From NCBI RefSeq assembly GCF_024399475.1, contig NZ_CP101620.1, forward strand, positions 849,608-913,607: DNA of 64,000 bases. Reading direction: 5' to 3'. This document shows, piece by piece, positions 36,749 to 46,945 of this stretch; within the stretch, counting starts at the first letter, position 1; each line of letters opens with the position of its first letter. Source of the DNA: Allocoprobacillus halotolerans (GTDB lineage Bacteria; Bacillota_I; Bacilli_A; Erysipelotrichales; Coprobacillaceae). The notes below the pieces were generated by a model that saw only the letters and a program-made list of their open reading frames with translations, did no database searches and was not told the DNA's origin. The translations under genes and the position numbers were made by a program.

Positions 36749-37219
36749 CTATAAATCTTTGATATACCAGCGATCACAGGCATAATGTGGACCTTGAATT
36801 AATGGTTTGTCCAATGGCTGAAACCCATTTTTAAGATAAAAACGATTCGCTGCAACCATCTGTGAAAAAGTTTCTAAATAACATTTTTGATAATGCTTTT
36901 TCGCAAACACTAATGACTGGTCTAATAGTTCTTTGGCAATACCTGTCCCTCTTATCTCCTTATAACAATACATCTTCTGTAATTCACAGATTCCTTGTTT
37001 TCCAACAACCGGTCCAATGCCACAGCCTCCCACAACATGTCCATCTTTAATGACGACCAAATATTGTCGATTGTCAGGCTGATAAACTTGATAAAAGCGT
37101 CCTAAATCTTTGTCTTCCCAAGCACATCCTGGTCTATTACCACCAAATTCAATCAGACAATCACGAATTAATTTTTCAACTTCTAAATTATCTTTTTCTT
37201 TAATCTGTCGTATCAACAT
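36749..37219 (-). CDS. GNAT-family N-acetyltransferase
   Basis: A 156-residue acetyltransferase. The acetyl-CoA site is visible as CELQKMYCYKEIRGTGIAKE, with the R-G-x-G-x-A pattern near residue 95. The late part reads CYLETFSQMVAANRFYLKNG. The substrate is unknown. It overlaps the upstream DUF951 gene by 20 bases, and the yjbQ start follows 11 bases later, so the genes form a tight operon. Confidence 0.88.
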   Translation of the reverse strand: MLIRQIKEKDNLEVEKLIRDCLIEFGGNRPGCAWEDKDLGRFYQVYQPDNRQYLVVIKDGHVVGGCGIGPVVGKQGICELQKMYCYKEIRGTGIAKELLDQSLVFAKKHYQKCYLETFSQMVAANRFYLKNGFQPLDKPLIQGPHYACDRWYIKDL

Positions 37220-37400
37220 TGGCTGGAATCACCTTTTTTAAACGTTTTTCAAAATCACGTCTTGAAAACATAACGATTGCTCCACAACCTAAACATTTAA
37301 TTTTAATATCTGCTCCCATACGAATAATTTTCCATTGATTTGATTTTTTACATGGGTGTTGTTTTTTCATTTCAACAATATCATTTAAATTATATTCCAT
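37200..37400 (-). CDS. DUF951-family small protein
   Basis: 66 residues: an N-terminal YNLNDIVEMKKQHPC, central WKIIRMGADIKIKCLGCG with a CxxC pair that may bind zinc, and SRRDFEKRLKKV. These match DUF951, a widespread Firmicute small protein of unknown function often beside ychF or DNA-partition genes. Here it overlaps the end of folD by 11 bases and the GNAT start by 20. Confidence 0.85.
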   Translation of the reverse strand: MEYNLNDIVEMKKQHPCKKSNQWKIIRMGADIKIKCLGCGAIVMFSRRDFEKRLKKVIPANVDTTD

Positions 37401-38250
37401 TCTTCTGTGCCTCCCTTTGTAAATACGCCTGATAAGTATTTTCCATCAACATCGCAATGGTCATTGGACCAACACCACCTGGTACTGGTGTGATATAAGA
37501 AGCAATATCTTTAACATCTTCATAATCCACATCACCACAAAGTTTATTATTTTCATCACGATTAATTCCAACATCTAAAACGACAGCTCCTGGTTTAATA
37601 TAATCTTTATTGAAAAAACGAGGTCGACCAATCGCCGCAATGAGAACATCTCCTCGCTTGCATAATTCAGGTAAATTTTTTGTACGAGAATGTGCAATTG
37701 TTACTGTCGCATGTTTATGTAAACATAATAAAGCCACAGGTTTTCCAACAATATTACTACGTCCCACAACAACCACTTCTTTACCTGTTAAATCATAGTT
37801 AATTTCATCTAATAAAACCATCATGCCTTGAGGAGTGCAAGGAACAAGTCCTTTTTCTCCTAACACAAGTTTTGCGACATTGAGAGGATGAAATCCATCA
37901 ACATCCTTTGTTGGATCAATTAGATTTAAAATTTTATCTTCATCTATATGTGCTGGTAATGGTAATTGTACTAATATACCATCTACACTTTCATCTTGAT
38001 TTAGTGATTCAATAACTTGGATAAGCTTTTCTTCAGATGTTTGTTCCTCTAATCTGATAATATCTGAAAGCATACCCACATAAGCACAAGCACGATCTTT
38101 ATTACGTACATAAGTTTGACTGGCAGGATTTTCTCCAACTAAAACAACAGTTAATTTAGGTAATCTAGAACCCTGTGCTTTTAATTCATCTATCTTTATT
38201 TTTAATGCATCTTTTCTTTTTTGTGATATTAATTTTCCATCTATATTCAT
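37390..38250 (-). CDS. folD: Bifunctional methylenetetrahydrofolate dehydrogenase/cyclohydrolase
   Basis: A 286-residue FolD, complete. Signature regions are YVRNKDRACAYVGM with the catalytic Lys, DGILVQLPLPAHI, CTPQGMMVLL, the NADP site VVVGRSNIVGKPVALL, and PVPGGVGPMTIAML. It interconverts methylene-, methenyl- and formyl-tetrahydrofolate. An IS4-type copy begins 51 bases upstream of the start, which may separate folD from its original promoter or supply read-through. Confidence 0.97.
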   Translation of the reverse strand: MNIDGKLISQKRKDALKIKIDELKAQGSRLPKLTVVLVGENPASQTYVRNKDRACAYVGMLSDIIRLEEQTSEEKLIQVIESLNQDESVDGILVQLPLPAHIDEDKILNLIDPTKDVDGFHPLNVAKLVLGEKGLVPCTPQGMMVLLDEINYDLTGKEVVVVGRSNIVGKPVALLCLHKHATVTIAHSRTKNLPELCKRGDVLIAAIGRPRFFNKDYIKPGAVVLDVGINRDENNKLCGDVDYEDVKDIASYITPVPGGVGPMTIAMLMENTYQAYLQREAQKNGI

Positions 38251-38301
38251 AGCTATCTCTCCCTTATATGAATTATATCAAAATAATGCAACTTGTAAAC
38301 A

Positions 38302-39881
38302 TTTGACTTTCGGTTTTTTGCATTCTTTTTTGAAGGGTATGTCTTGTTGTTTATTGTCATAACCCTTGTTTTCTTATCTATATCATCTTTTTTGTTTTTA
38401 TTCTCTTTTTATTGTAGCTGAAAAAGTGTCATTTTCATGACCTTTTTTATTATTTACTATATGTTCATTTTATAGTTTCAGTTGCAGCTGCCTGTATTCC
38501 TGCTTCTCTCTTATATTTTGAAACTCCTTGATTCCCTTTTGTGCATATTTTAATATTTCCTGTATCCCTTTACTGATCTGATAGCACCAGTAATATCTCT
38601 TTCCTTTAAGCGATTTGCTTCTCTCTATCATCTTTATGACCAGTAATTTCTTGTCTACTTTCTCTGCCAACAGTGTTATATGCCCTATATGCATCATCAA
38701 TATCGTATTCAATACATTTATTGATTTCATTGTCCTTACTCTTATATTTTCAAAACCATACTGATTCTTTTTGAATCTGAATTTCTCCTCGATTCGCCAC
38801 CTTGACATATATGCCCTCACTATCTTATGCACATCTCTTTTATTCCTGATCTCTCTATTCGTTAAAAGCATCATCGGTTTTTCTTCACTTAATCCATACA
38901 CAATGACTAGATTTAATATCCTTCCCTTTTGTGATGGCAGTTCCACTCTCGTATGTGATACATAGACTTCACTATCTTCCTTAGAAAAATACATGTTCAT
39001 CTTAATCTTGCCTTTTCTTCTTTTGGCGATTTCTCCTACTTTCTTTGGCTTCCCTTTAAACAATAACGTTCTATTTTCTTTGAGTCTGATGATGAAATCA
39101 TCTGCATTATGATTTTCATCTATGAAGTAATCATAAAATACATTGGCATCATATCCTCTGTCACATACAAATGTACATCTTTCAGGAATGAGAGATTTGA
39201 CATATTTTATGCTCTTTATTGTTTCATCGTTCATTGACCTGAATCCTTCACTTTCAGTTGAATAGATATGGCTATACAAAGATATTGGATGATGTTGATC
39301 CTGTGTGAGGGCAGTTGCCTCACATACATGGTATCCAGGATAAATGTCATCCTTAAGTGAGGAAGCATCCCTGACCATACAAAGATCTTCAAATTTTCTT
39401 CCATATTTTTTGATGATTTCACTGTTATCAAGTAAAATGATCCTGTCTTCGCTAAGATGCTTGATAACCATATCATTATAATTGGATTTCATTTGGTTCA
39501 TTGCTTCATCATCAAATTGAGCCAAATGATTGGATAATCTGTCAATTGTATAATTGAGCTTGATATTTTCATCAAGAGCTCTGGCAATATCGCTAAGTAG
39601 AACACTTTGACTTCTTGCAAGACCAAACATCATGTCCATGACAAACTTGGCAGCAGGTTTATCAAGACTGTCTGATAATTTATTAGAAAAATTGACAATT
39701 TCTCTTTTCGTTTCATATAGATCTGTGGTAAAATAACTCATGGAAAATCCCTCCTAAATTTTGTTTATTGAGATAAAATTATTATAACATTTTAGAGGCT
39801 GATTTTCCTTATAAATAAAGCAAAACAGGCAATTTGTGAATAACTTTTTACCTGTTTTTTATTTTTTTACCGAAACTCAAA
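38302..39881 (-). mobile_element. IS4-type insertion sequence, copy 2, 1580 bp
   Basis: Same ends TTTGACTTTCGG and CCGAAACTCAAA as copy 1. A 7-bp target repeat GTAAACA lies on both sides (38295-38301 and 39882-39888). It is inserted between the folD upstream region and the terminator of the VanW gene. Differences from copy 1 are few single bases (for example near 38397, 38731, 38974, 39067 and 39239). Confidence 0.93.
38470..39741 (-). CDS. IS4-type DDE transposase, second copy
   Basis: A 423-residue protein identical to that at 21131-22402 except Arg instead of Lys in EGF(R/K)SMNDE. Intact, with the same catalytic landmarks (DNSEIIKKYG, CDRGYDANVF, WRIEEKFRFKKNQYG). Near identity and clean target repeats suggest recent movement. 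Confidence 0.9.
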   Translation of the reverse strand: MSYFTTDLYETKREIVNFSNKLSDSLDKPAAKFVMDMMFGLARSQSVLLSDIARALDENIKLNYTIDRLSNHLAQFDDEAMNQMKSNYNDMVIKHLSEDRIILLDNSEIIKKYGRKFEDLCMVRDASSLKDDIYPGYHVCEATALTQDQHHPISLYSHIYSTESEGFRSMNDETIKSIKYVKSLIPERCTFVCDRGYDANVFYDYFIDENHNADDFIIRLKENRTLLFKGKPKKVGEIAKRRKGKIKMNMYFSKEDSEVYVSHTRVELPSQKGRILNLVIVYGLSEEKPMMLLTNREIRNKRDVHKIVRAYMSRWRIEEKFRFKKNQYGFENIRVRTMKSINVLNTILMMHIGHITLLAEKVDKKLLVIKMIERSKSLKGKRYYWCYQISKGIQEILKYAQKGIKEFQNIREKQEYRQLQLKL

Positions 39882-39885
39882 GTAA

Positions 39886-39911
39886 ACAAAAAAGAGGAAC
39901 TGAATTCCTCT
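39886..39911 (-). terminator. Terminator of the VanW gene
   Basis: AGAGGAA-TTCAG-TTCCTCT then TTTTTT on the minus strand, starting at the stop codon; IS copy 2 lies immediately beyond. Confidence 0.8.
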
Positions 39912-41547
39912 ATTGTACAGGTGTTTGTGTTGGATCCGTTGTTGGTGGCGTTGTCACATTTGGATCAACAGTTGGTGTTTCTGGAACAGGTTGAACCGGT
40001 GTCACTTCTACGGGTTTTGTTCCTCTTTTCACAACTTTATCACGTTTTTTATAAACACTATAGGCTTCTTTTTGTGAAGAAATCAAATTTCCATCTTTAT
40101 CATAAACATAGCGATAAGATTGCGCTTTCGCTCCAGTATAACCTGTTGTTTGAACTTTTTCGGTTCCTACTTCCAATGTTGGATCATCAATATATTTTGT
40201 CTGATAAGGTATAGATGATAACTTTTGACTAGTAATTTTAACATAAGATCCATCTTCATTTGTCCCTAAAATCTTACAATATAAACGACTATTACTATAA
40301 GATACTTCTATTTTGATTGGATAGTTTTTATTGTTTTTAAATTTAAAATCCGGGCCACCCCAAGATACTGTCGCATCTCGACCAATAGGCACATAGCTTG
40401 ATACATAACTATGATTATATCTTAAAGTGACTTCTAAGTTAGAAAGCAATACCGCATTATATAAAGTAGATGATGATTGACAAACACCGCCACCAACTTC
40501 ATTGACGGTTTCACCATCGCGATATGCTCCTGCCGCCCCAAAACCTTTCGCAACTGTACGTTGTCCTACTTGTCCATTGAAAGAAAATTCTTCACCTGGT
40601 AATAAGATTGAGTTACATTTCACGCCAGCTAAACGCACATTATTTTTTCTTACAGATGAACCACTTACATAAGTCGAATAACTTCCTAAAACATCTTTAA
40701 ATAAATTCTTTTCTAAATCTGCTTTGGTAATATCAGGTTGGGTAATTTTAGCTGAAACTTCAAAAGTATCTCCTGCTTTTGTATCTAAGAAAGCTTTTTG
40801 AGCTGTTTCTAAATCATAGGATACTCCCACTTTTCCATCAATAATCGTATAATCATTACCTTTATCCAAAGTAGCATTTTGAGCCTCTTTTACAAGCTCT
40901 TTATATAAAGTTTCCATTTCATCATCTTCTAAATGCGTTTGTTCCAACTGACAAATAATTTCCTTATGAAAATCATAATCTTTCAGTGCCTGTTGAATTT
41001 GTTGAATGGTTAAAGTTTCAGTTGTCTTTTCACCATTTGTACCTTTAGTAAAAATAATCTTTTGTTCACCTAGTTCATAAGTTGTTTTTTGAGTTGTATC
41101 ATACTTGAGAATTTCACTTTTTTTAATCGCTTCTTTTAACTTTTCCTCATCTTGAATCTTCACAGGTACAATAAAATCTTTATTCTTTAAATAATAGTAT
41201 CCTCTTGTAAAAAAATGTCCTTTCATTTTTTGAGAAATCTTTTCAACTTCTTGAGAAGCCTCAAAAGAAACATTACCTGTTAAATCAACAGTATATGATT
41301 GATCATTTGCTTTCATTTTGATAAGCAACTGTTTGGTATCTTTTTCAAACTGTTGATTTAAAGCTGTCACGGCTTCTTGTTTTGTCATATCACCAACTTG
41401 AATTCCATTAATCGTTGTATGTGAAAGAAAATCTCCTGAACCAACCATAAAACATATAGCCAGATAGATGATTACCAATATCAAAATGATTGTTGCAGGA
41501 ATCATCACTTTTTTATTATTTATAAGTTGTTTATATTGAATGTTCAT
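39910..41547 (-). CDS. VanW-family exported protein with peptidoglycan-binding-like N-terminal domains
   Basis: A 545-residue protein. An N-terminal membrane anchor (VMIPATIILILVIIYLAICF) is followed by two repeated PG_binding_4-type domains (about residues 60-300). The VanW domain (about 300-430) contains NEVGGGVCQSSSTLYNAVLL and GRDATVSWGGPDFKFKN. A G5-like part and a Pro/Thr-rich tail of about 35 residues complete it. VanW was named from vancomycin-resistance clusters but is widespread and its function is unknown; a cell-wall role is inferred from the binding domains. No resistance genes are nearby. Confidence 0.88.
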   Translation of the reverse strand: MNIQYKQLINNKKVMIPATIILILVIIYLAICFMVGSGDFLSHTTINGIQVGDMTKQEAVTALNQQFEKDTKQLLIKMKANDQSYTVDLTGNVSFEASQEVEKISQKMKGHFFTRGYYYLKNKDFIVPVKIQDEEKLKEAIKKSEILKYDTTQKTTYELGEQKIIFTKGTNGEKTTETLTIQQIQQALKDYDFHKEIICQLEQTHLEDDEMETLYKELVKEAQNATLDKGNDYTIIDGKVGVSYDLETAQKAFLDTKAGDTFEVSAKITQPDITKADLEKNLFKDVLGSYSTYVSGSSVRKNNVRLAGVKCNSILLPGEEFSFNGQVGQRTVAKGFGAAGAYRDGETVNEVGGGVCQSSSTLYNAVLLSNLEVTLRYNHSYVSSYVPIGRDATVSWGGPDFKFKNNKNYPIKIEVSYSNSRLYCKILGTNEDGSYVKITSQKLSSIPYQTKYIDDPTLEVGTEKVQTTGYTGAKAQSYRYVYDKDGNLISSQKEAYSVYKKRDKVVKRGTKPVEVTPVQPVPETPTVDPNVTTPPTTDPTQTPVQ

Positions 41548-41623
41548 AGTCTTCTCCTATTATGATGTTATTACTCAACTATCATATACTTCTTCAAGAC
41601 TTCTTGCAAGCTATATAAACAAA

Positions 41624-41656
41624 AAATAGTCGTATTTTTCCGACTATTTTTGCTTA
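41624..41656 (-). terminator. Terminator of the FAD oxidoreductase gene
   Basis: AAAAATAGTCG, loop of about 7, CGACTATTTTTTG on the minus strand. The stop codon TAG lies inside the stem. Confidence 0.85.
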
Positions 41657-43062
41657 TTAATAATATGTCTAGCAATTAAAATACCATTGGCTCCAGCTTG
41701 TGCTAATCCTCTTGTTAAACCGGCACCATCCCCACCAACATATAATCCATCAATTTCACTTTCAAATCCTTCTCTGACTTTTGGCCTAGCCGAATAGAAT
41801 TTCGCTTCTACACCATAAAGTAATGTATGTTCATTAGCAATACCTGGTGTCACGTGGTCTAAGGCTTCAATCATTTCAATGATAGATTTCATTGTATTAT
41901 ATGGTAAAACCAAACCTAAATCCCCTGGCACAGCTTCTGGTAATGTTGGAACTGTATAACCTTCTTTTAAGCGTTTTGTTGTGGTACGTCTACCTCTTTT
42001 AATATCACCATATCTTTGGACAATAATGCTTCCATGAGATAACATATTGGCTAATCTTGCGACTTCATGAGCAAATTCATTCGGTTCATTAAATGGTTCA
42101 CTAAAGACATGTGATACAAGTAAAGCAAAGTTTGTATTAGGACTTCCTAGTTTTGGATCGTGGTAAGCATGTCCATTGGCTAACATTGTTCCTGAATGAT
42201 TTTCAATAACAACGTGCCCACTTGGATTGGAACAGAATGTTCTGACTTTTGTTCCCACTGAAGCATTGTATACAAATTTTCCTTCATATAAATTCTGATT
42301 AATTTCATCCATAACGATATTACTTGTTTCCACTCTTACACCAATATCAACCTGATTATTATAAAGTTCAAGACCTTGATGTTTAAAGACTTTTGCTAAC
42401 CAAGTTGAACCATCACGTCCTGGTGCTAAAACAACATTTGGAGCATAGATTTCTTCACCATTTTCTAACACAATTCCTGTCACATGATGATCTTCTACCA
42501 AAATATCTTTCACCGCTGTTTTAAAAGCAATATCAATATGTTCTTTCAATTCATTTGACATTTCTGTCATAATTCTTAAGTTTTCTTCTGTTCCTAAATG
42601 TCTGACTTTTGCACGTAATAGTTTTAATCCAACTGCATAACCTCTTTTTTCAATTTCTCTGACTTTATCTGTTGTTGGATCAGTAATTTCATGCGTTGCT
42701 CCATGTCTTAAATAAAGTTCATCAACATAATGAATGACATCTTCAACTTCCTGATTATCTAAATAATCAGTCAACCATCCACCAAATTCACTCGTAATAT
42801 TAAATTTCCCATCTGAATAAGCACCTGCTCCACCAAATCCTGAAGTAATGGAACAAGCAGGTAAACATCCTGGTTCATTTTCTTTAATTTGTGGACAACT
42901 TTTAATTTTCTTATCTTTAATTGGACAATGTCTAAACATCACATCATGTCCTTTATCAATAAGTAGAACTTTTAATTCTGGATTTTTTAAATACAATTCA
43001 TAACTTGTCATAATACCTGCTGGTCCAGCCCCAACAATAATGACATCATAATTCTTTTGCAT
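41644..43062 (-). CDS. FAD-dependent dehydrogenase (COG2509 type)
   Basis: About 472 residues. The N-terminus MQKNYDVIIVGAGPAGIMTS is a classic FAD-binding GxGxxG site. A Cys-rich stretch (CPIKDKKIKSC, then CLPACSITSGFGGAGAYSDG) is characteristic of this flavoprotein group, and a late FAD contact is IDGLYVGGDGAGLTRGLAQAG. The family's substrate is unknown. ATG 43062 follows GAGG at usable spacing; an in-frame extension to 43137 would run through the promoter, so it was not chosen. The promoter is framed by an unusual inverted repeat (43096-43154). Confidence 0.85.
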   Translation of the reverse strand: MQKNYDVIIVGAGPAGIMTSYELYLKNPELKVLLIDKGHDVMFRHCPIKDKKIKSCPQIKENEPGCLPACSITSGFGGAGAYSDGKFNITSEFGGWLTDYLDNQEVEDVIHYVDELYLRHGATHEITDPTTDKVREIEKRGYAVGLKLLRAKVRHLGTEENLRIMTEMSNELKEHIDIAFKTAVKDILVEDHHVTGIVLENGEEIYAPNVVLAPGRDGSTWLAKVFKHQGLELYNNQVDIGVRVETSNIVMDEINQNLYEGKFVYNASVGTKVRTFCSNPSGHVVIENHSGTMLANGHAYHDPKLGSPNTNFALLVSHVFSEPFNEPNEFAHEVARLANMLSHGSIIVQRYGDIKRGRRTTTKRLKEGYTVPTLPEAVPGDLGLVLPYNTMKSIIEMIEALDHVTPGIANEHTLLYGVEAKFYSARPKVREGFESEIDGLYVGGDGAGLTRGLAQAGANGILIARHIINKQK

Positions 43063-43095
43063 AAAAAAACGCCTCATTTCTGGGGCAAAATTAAA

Positions 43096-43154
43096 TAATC
43101 CTCGTTTATTATATTCATAAAACGAAACACTTGTCAATAATATAACGAGGATTA
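43096..43154 (-). promoter_or_regulatory. Promoter bracketed by a long inverted repeat
   Basis: Promoter TTGACA (43132-43137), 18-base spacer, TATAAT (43108-43113). TAATCCTCGTT at 43096-43106 and its exact complement AACGAGGATTA at 43144-43154 stand on either side, downstream of -10 and upstream of -35. The 11-bp halves are identical and 37 bases apart. This looks like a two-site operator; the binding protein is not known. Confidence 0.6.
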
Positions 43155-43186
43155 AAAAAAGTTATTGTATTCAAAAACTTTTTATA
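43155..43186 (-). terminator. Terminator of the GH1-AEC operon
   Basis: AAAAAGTT, loop of about 12, AACTTTTTTT on the minus strand just after the AEC stop. Confidence 0.6.
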
Positions 43187-44113
43187 TTAACTTAAAAACA
43201 AAGCGACAATAAGAGGAATCGTAATAATCGAAAGAAGCGTTGTCATAAATACTGATTTAGCAGCTAAAGCCACATCTTTTTGATATTCTGTTGCAAATAA
43301 AACAGCCGTATTGGCAACTGGCATCGCAATCATGATTAAAGAAACACCTAAAATCAAAGAATCTTGAATAAAGAAACTTAAAACAGGATAAGCAATAATA
43401 GGAATAATAATCTGTTTTAAAATTGTAAAAGGATAAATCCTAATTTCATTAAAAACTTCTTTGAGTGGAATAGTTGCAAGTGTTGATCCAATTAACATCA
43501 TCGCAATCGGTGTTGTAATATCTCCTACCATTGTGATTGTTGAAGCCACGACATCGGGTACATGCAAATCTGTTAAATAAATGATTAAAGCAATGAAAGA
43601 AGCAATGACACCTGGTGATAAAAGCTGTTGGGCATTCATTTTGATTTTTTGTGGTGAATGATAATTCATTAAGACAATACCAAAAGTAAAGACAAGTAAA
43701 TTAAATATCATATTAAAGATAGCTGTTAGAAAAACAGCTTGATTACCAAAAATAGATTTCATCACGGGAAAACCCATAAAGCCAATATTAGAAAACATTG
43801 TCATAAAGATATATAAACCTTGTTGGTGAATGGGAACTTTGATGATTTTCACAATCAAAAAACCTAGTATTGGTAAAATAATGAAAATAACAAGCCCGAC
43901 AATAAATACAAAAATAATTTGGGAAATATCTTTTTCAACAGTTGAGGATAAAACAGAAGATACAATTAATGCTGGTGTTGTTACTGATAGTAATAAAGTC
44001 GTTAAACGTTTATTAAAATCAGTATCAAGTATCTTTATTTTTAATAAAATATAACCTAAAGTGATAACCAAAAATAATTGTATCATCTGTAAAATAATGA
44101 CTTGTATATCCAC
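43187..44113 (-). CDS. AEC-family transporter in the GH1 operon
   Basis: A 308-residue carrier with about ten helices: VITLGYILLKIKILDTDF, then LLLSVTTPALIVSSVL, FSNIGFMGFPVMKSIFG (the conserved Asn-rich crossover region), and MPVANTAVLFATEY near the end. It is only distantly related to the two AEC proteins at 3500-6526. It starts three bases after the small DAK-like gene, so it is in the operon of the 6-phospho-beta-glucosidase. The cargo is unknown; a fermentation acid is possible. Confidence 0.88.
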   Translation of the reverse strand: MDIQVIILQMIQLFLVITLGYILLKIKILDTDFNKRLTTLLLSVTTPALIVSSVLSSTVEKDISQIIFVFIVGLVIFIILPILGFLIVKIIKVPIHQQGLYIFMTMFSNIGFMGFPVMKSIFGNQAVFLTAIFNMIFNLLVFTFGIVLMNYHSPQKIKMNAQQLLSPGVIASFIALIIYLTDLHVPDVVASTITMVGDITTPIAMMLIGSTLATIPLKEVFNEIRIYPFTILKQIIIPIIAYPVLSFFIQDSLILGVSLIMIAMPVANTAVLFATEYQKDVALAAKSVFMTTLLSIITIPLIVALFLS

Positions 44114-44116
44114 GTC

Positions 44117-44368
44117 TTATCCTTTTAACCCCTGTGCTTGTCTTTCCATATTTTCAACCACAATATCATAGATTTCACCTAGTGTTGCAGCATATTCTAA
44201 AACAAGCCAAGGTTCGTTCGTATGGAAGTGAATTTTAATCAATTCATCGTCTCCCACCGCTAATAAACAATCTCCTTGAAAATGCTTAGTGATATAATCA
44301 TTAATTTCATCTTCATTTAAATTTTTTCCTTCAATTAATAATTGTGTATCAAATTTATAATCTATCAC
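44117..44368 (-). CDS. Stand-alone DAK/FakA C-terminal-like domain protein
   Basis: 83 residues. CLLAVGDDELIKIHFHTNEP is the sequence seen in the C-terminal DAK1_2-like domain of FakA/YloV kinases (VVGDDDLVKVHVHTN..PG in relatives), ending IVVENMERQAQG like IKIENM. The ATP-binding DAK2 domain is not present. In FakA this region helps contact the FakB fatty-acid carrier. As a free domain it might regulate FakA or bind a DegV protein; this is inference. It lies two bases after the GH1 gene and three before the AEC gene. Confidence 0.7.
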   Translation of the reverse strand: MIDYKFDTQLLIEGKNLNEDEINDYITKHFQGDCLLAVGDDELIKIHFHTNEPWLVLEYAATLGEIYDIVVENMERQAQGLKG

Positions 44369-44370
44369 TT

Positions 44371-45846
<1,476 letters not shown>

Positions 45847-45924
45847 TCATCCTCCTTTTTTAATCATTATACATCAATCTCATATTTATTGTTGTTATTT
45901 TCAAAAAAAGAATTTTATGAAAGA

Positions 45925-45950
45925 AAAAAGTACATTTCCATGTACTCTAA
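45925..45950 (-). terminator. Terminator of corA
   Basis: AGAGTACAT-GGAA-ATGTACT followed by TTTTTTC on the minus strand, just past the stop. Confidence 0.85.
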
Positions 45951-46894
45951 TGAAACATATCTTTTTTCATGAAGATAAGTGTCGCAATACCACAAGCAAC
46001 TAAAGCAATGAGTGTTGGTACCCACCAAACTGGTCCAGGTAACCCAGAAACATTCATACCATAAAAGCTGAAAACAATATTTGGAATGGCCATCACTATT
46101 GTAATAACTGTTAAAACTTTCATAACAATATTTAAGTTATTAGAAATCACAGAAGCAAAAGCATCCATTGTTCCAGATAAAATATTTGAATAAATATTAC
46201 ACATTTCAATTGCTTGATGAATTTCTACAAGAACATCTTCTAATAAATCTTGATCGTCTTCATATAGCTTAATTAATTTTCCACGCATAATTTTATTTAA
46301 AGTGATTTCATCAGTTTTTAATGATGTTGAAAAATAGACTAAAGATTTTTCTAATCCTAGCATCTGAATTAATTCTTTATTTTGCATTGATTTATGTAAT
46401 TTATGTTCTGTTAGTGATGACAAACGATCAATTTGACGTAAATAAATAAGATATCTTTGTGATATTCTTAGTAAAAGTTTCAATAAGAATCTCGTTTTCA
46501 TTTCAGTATGAATACCTTTAACTTTTCCTGTTGCCATATCTTCAATATTTAAATTCTCATATAATGAAATTGTAATAATATAACCTTTCATCAAAACAAT
46601 ACCTAATGGTAATGTTGTATATTGTAAAGTCATTTTATCGTACTTACCTTCCGTTTCTTCAGCACTAGGATAATCGACAATAACTAATGTTTGATTATAA
46701 TCATCATCAAAATCAATATGTGAACTTTCTTCTTCATCTAAAGATGCTTGTACAAATTCAGGAACAATCCCTAAATCTTGTATTAAAAACTGTTTTTCTT
46801 CTTCAGTAGGGGAAATCACATTAATCCAGCATCCTGTTTCTAATGTTTCAATCTTTTTTGTTTCTGTTCCAAAAGTTTTGTAAAATTCTATCAT
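45947..46894 (-). CDS. corA: CorA-family magnesium transporter
   Basis: A 315-residue member of the CorA/MIT family. A long cytoplasmic alpha/beta domain (residues 1-250) ends in the stalk helix. Two C-terminal membrane helices carry the selectivity motif GMN in VFSFYGMNVSGLPGP. The C-terminus is positively charged (FMKKDMFH). It takes up Mg2+, or Co2+/Ni2+ in some relatives. AGGAGGAT lies before ATG 46894 but can be sequestered by an upstream anti-Shine-Dalgarno, and a leader ORF ends 15 bases before the start; see the leader peptide and attenuator entries. Confidence 0.93.
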   Translation of the reverse strand: MIEFYKTFGTETKKIETLETGCWINVISPTEEEKQFLIQDLGIVPEFVQASLDEEESSHIDFDDDYNQTLVIVDYPSAEETEGKYDKMTLQYTTLPLGIVLMKGYIITISLYENLNIEDMATGKVKGIHTEMKTRFLLKLLLRISQRYLIYLRQIDRLSSLTEHKLHKSMQNKELIQMLGLEKSLVYFSTSLKTDEITLNKIMRGKLIKLYEDDQDLLEDVLVEIHQAIEMCNIYSNILSGTMDAFASVISNNLNIVMKVLTVITIVMAIPNIVFSFYGMNVSGLPGPVWWVPTLIALVACGIATLIFMKKDMFH

Positions 46895-46898
46895 TGTT

Positions 46899-46945
46899 AT
46901 CCTCCTATTCTATAACAGGAGAATTTTTATTATGCCTCCTGTTAT
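46899..46945 (-). promoter_or_regulatory. Alternative hairpins controlling the corA ribosome site
   Basis: Helix 1: ATAACAGGAG (46936-46945, within the leader ORF) pairs perfectly with CTCCTGTTAT (46912-46921), loop 14. Helix 2: ATTCTCCT (46917-46924) pairs with AGGAGGAT (46899-46906), the corA ribosome site, with one G-U. The shared CTCCT strand makes the helices exclusive. Helix 1 frees the corA site and helix 2 hides it. Confidence 0.65.

Noticed and set aside
39910-41547. VanW as evidence of a vancomycin-resistance cluster
   Set aside because: No vanH, vanA/B ligase, vanX or regulator genes are nearby. VanW proteins are common in Firmicutes without resistance.
43063-43137. N-terminal extension of the FAD protein (MTSVSFYEYNKRG)
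   Set aside because: It would cover the promoter boxes and inverted repeat; the ribosome site supports ATG 43062.
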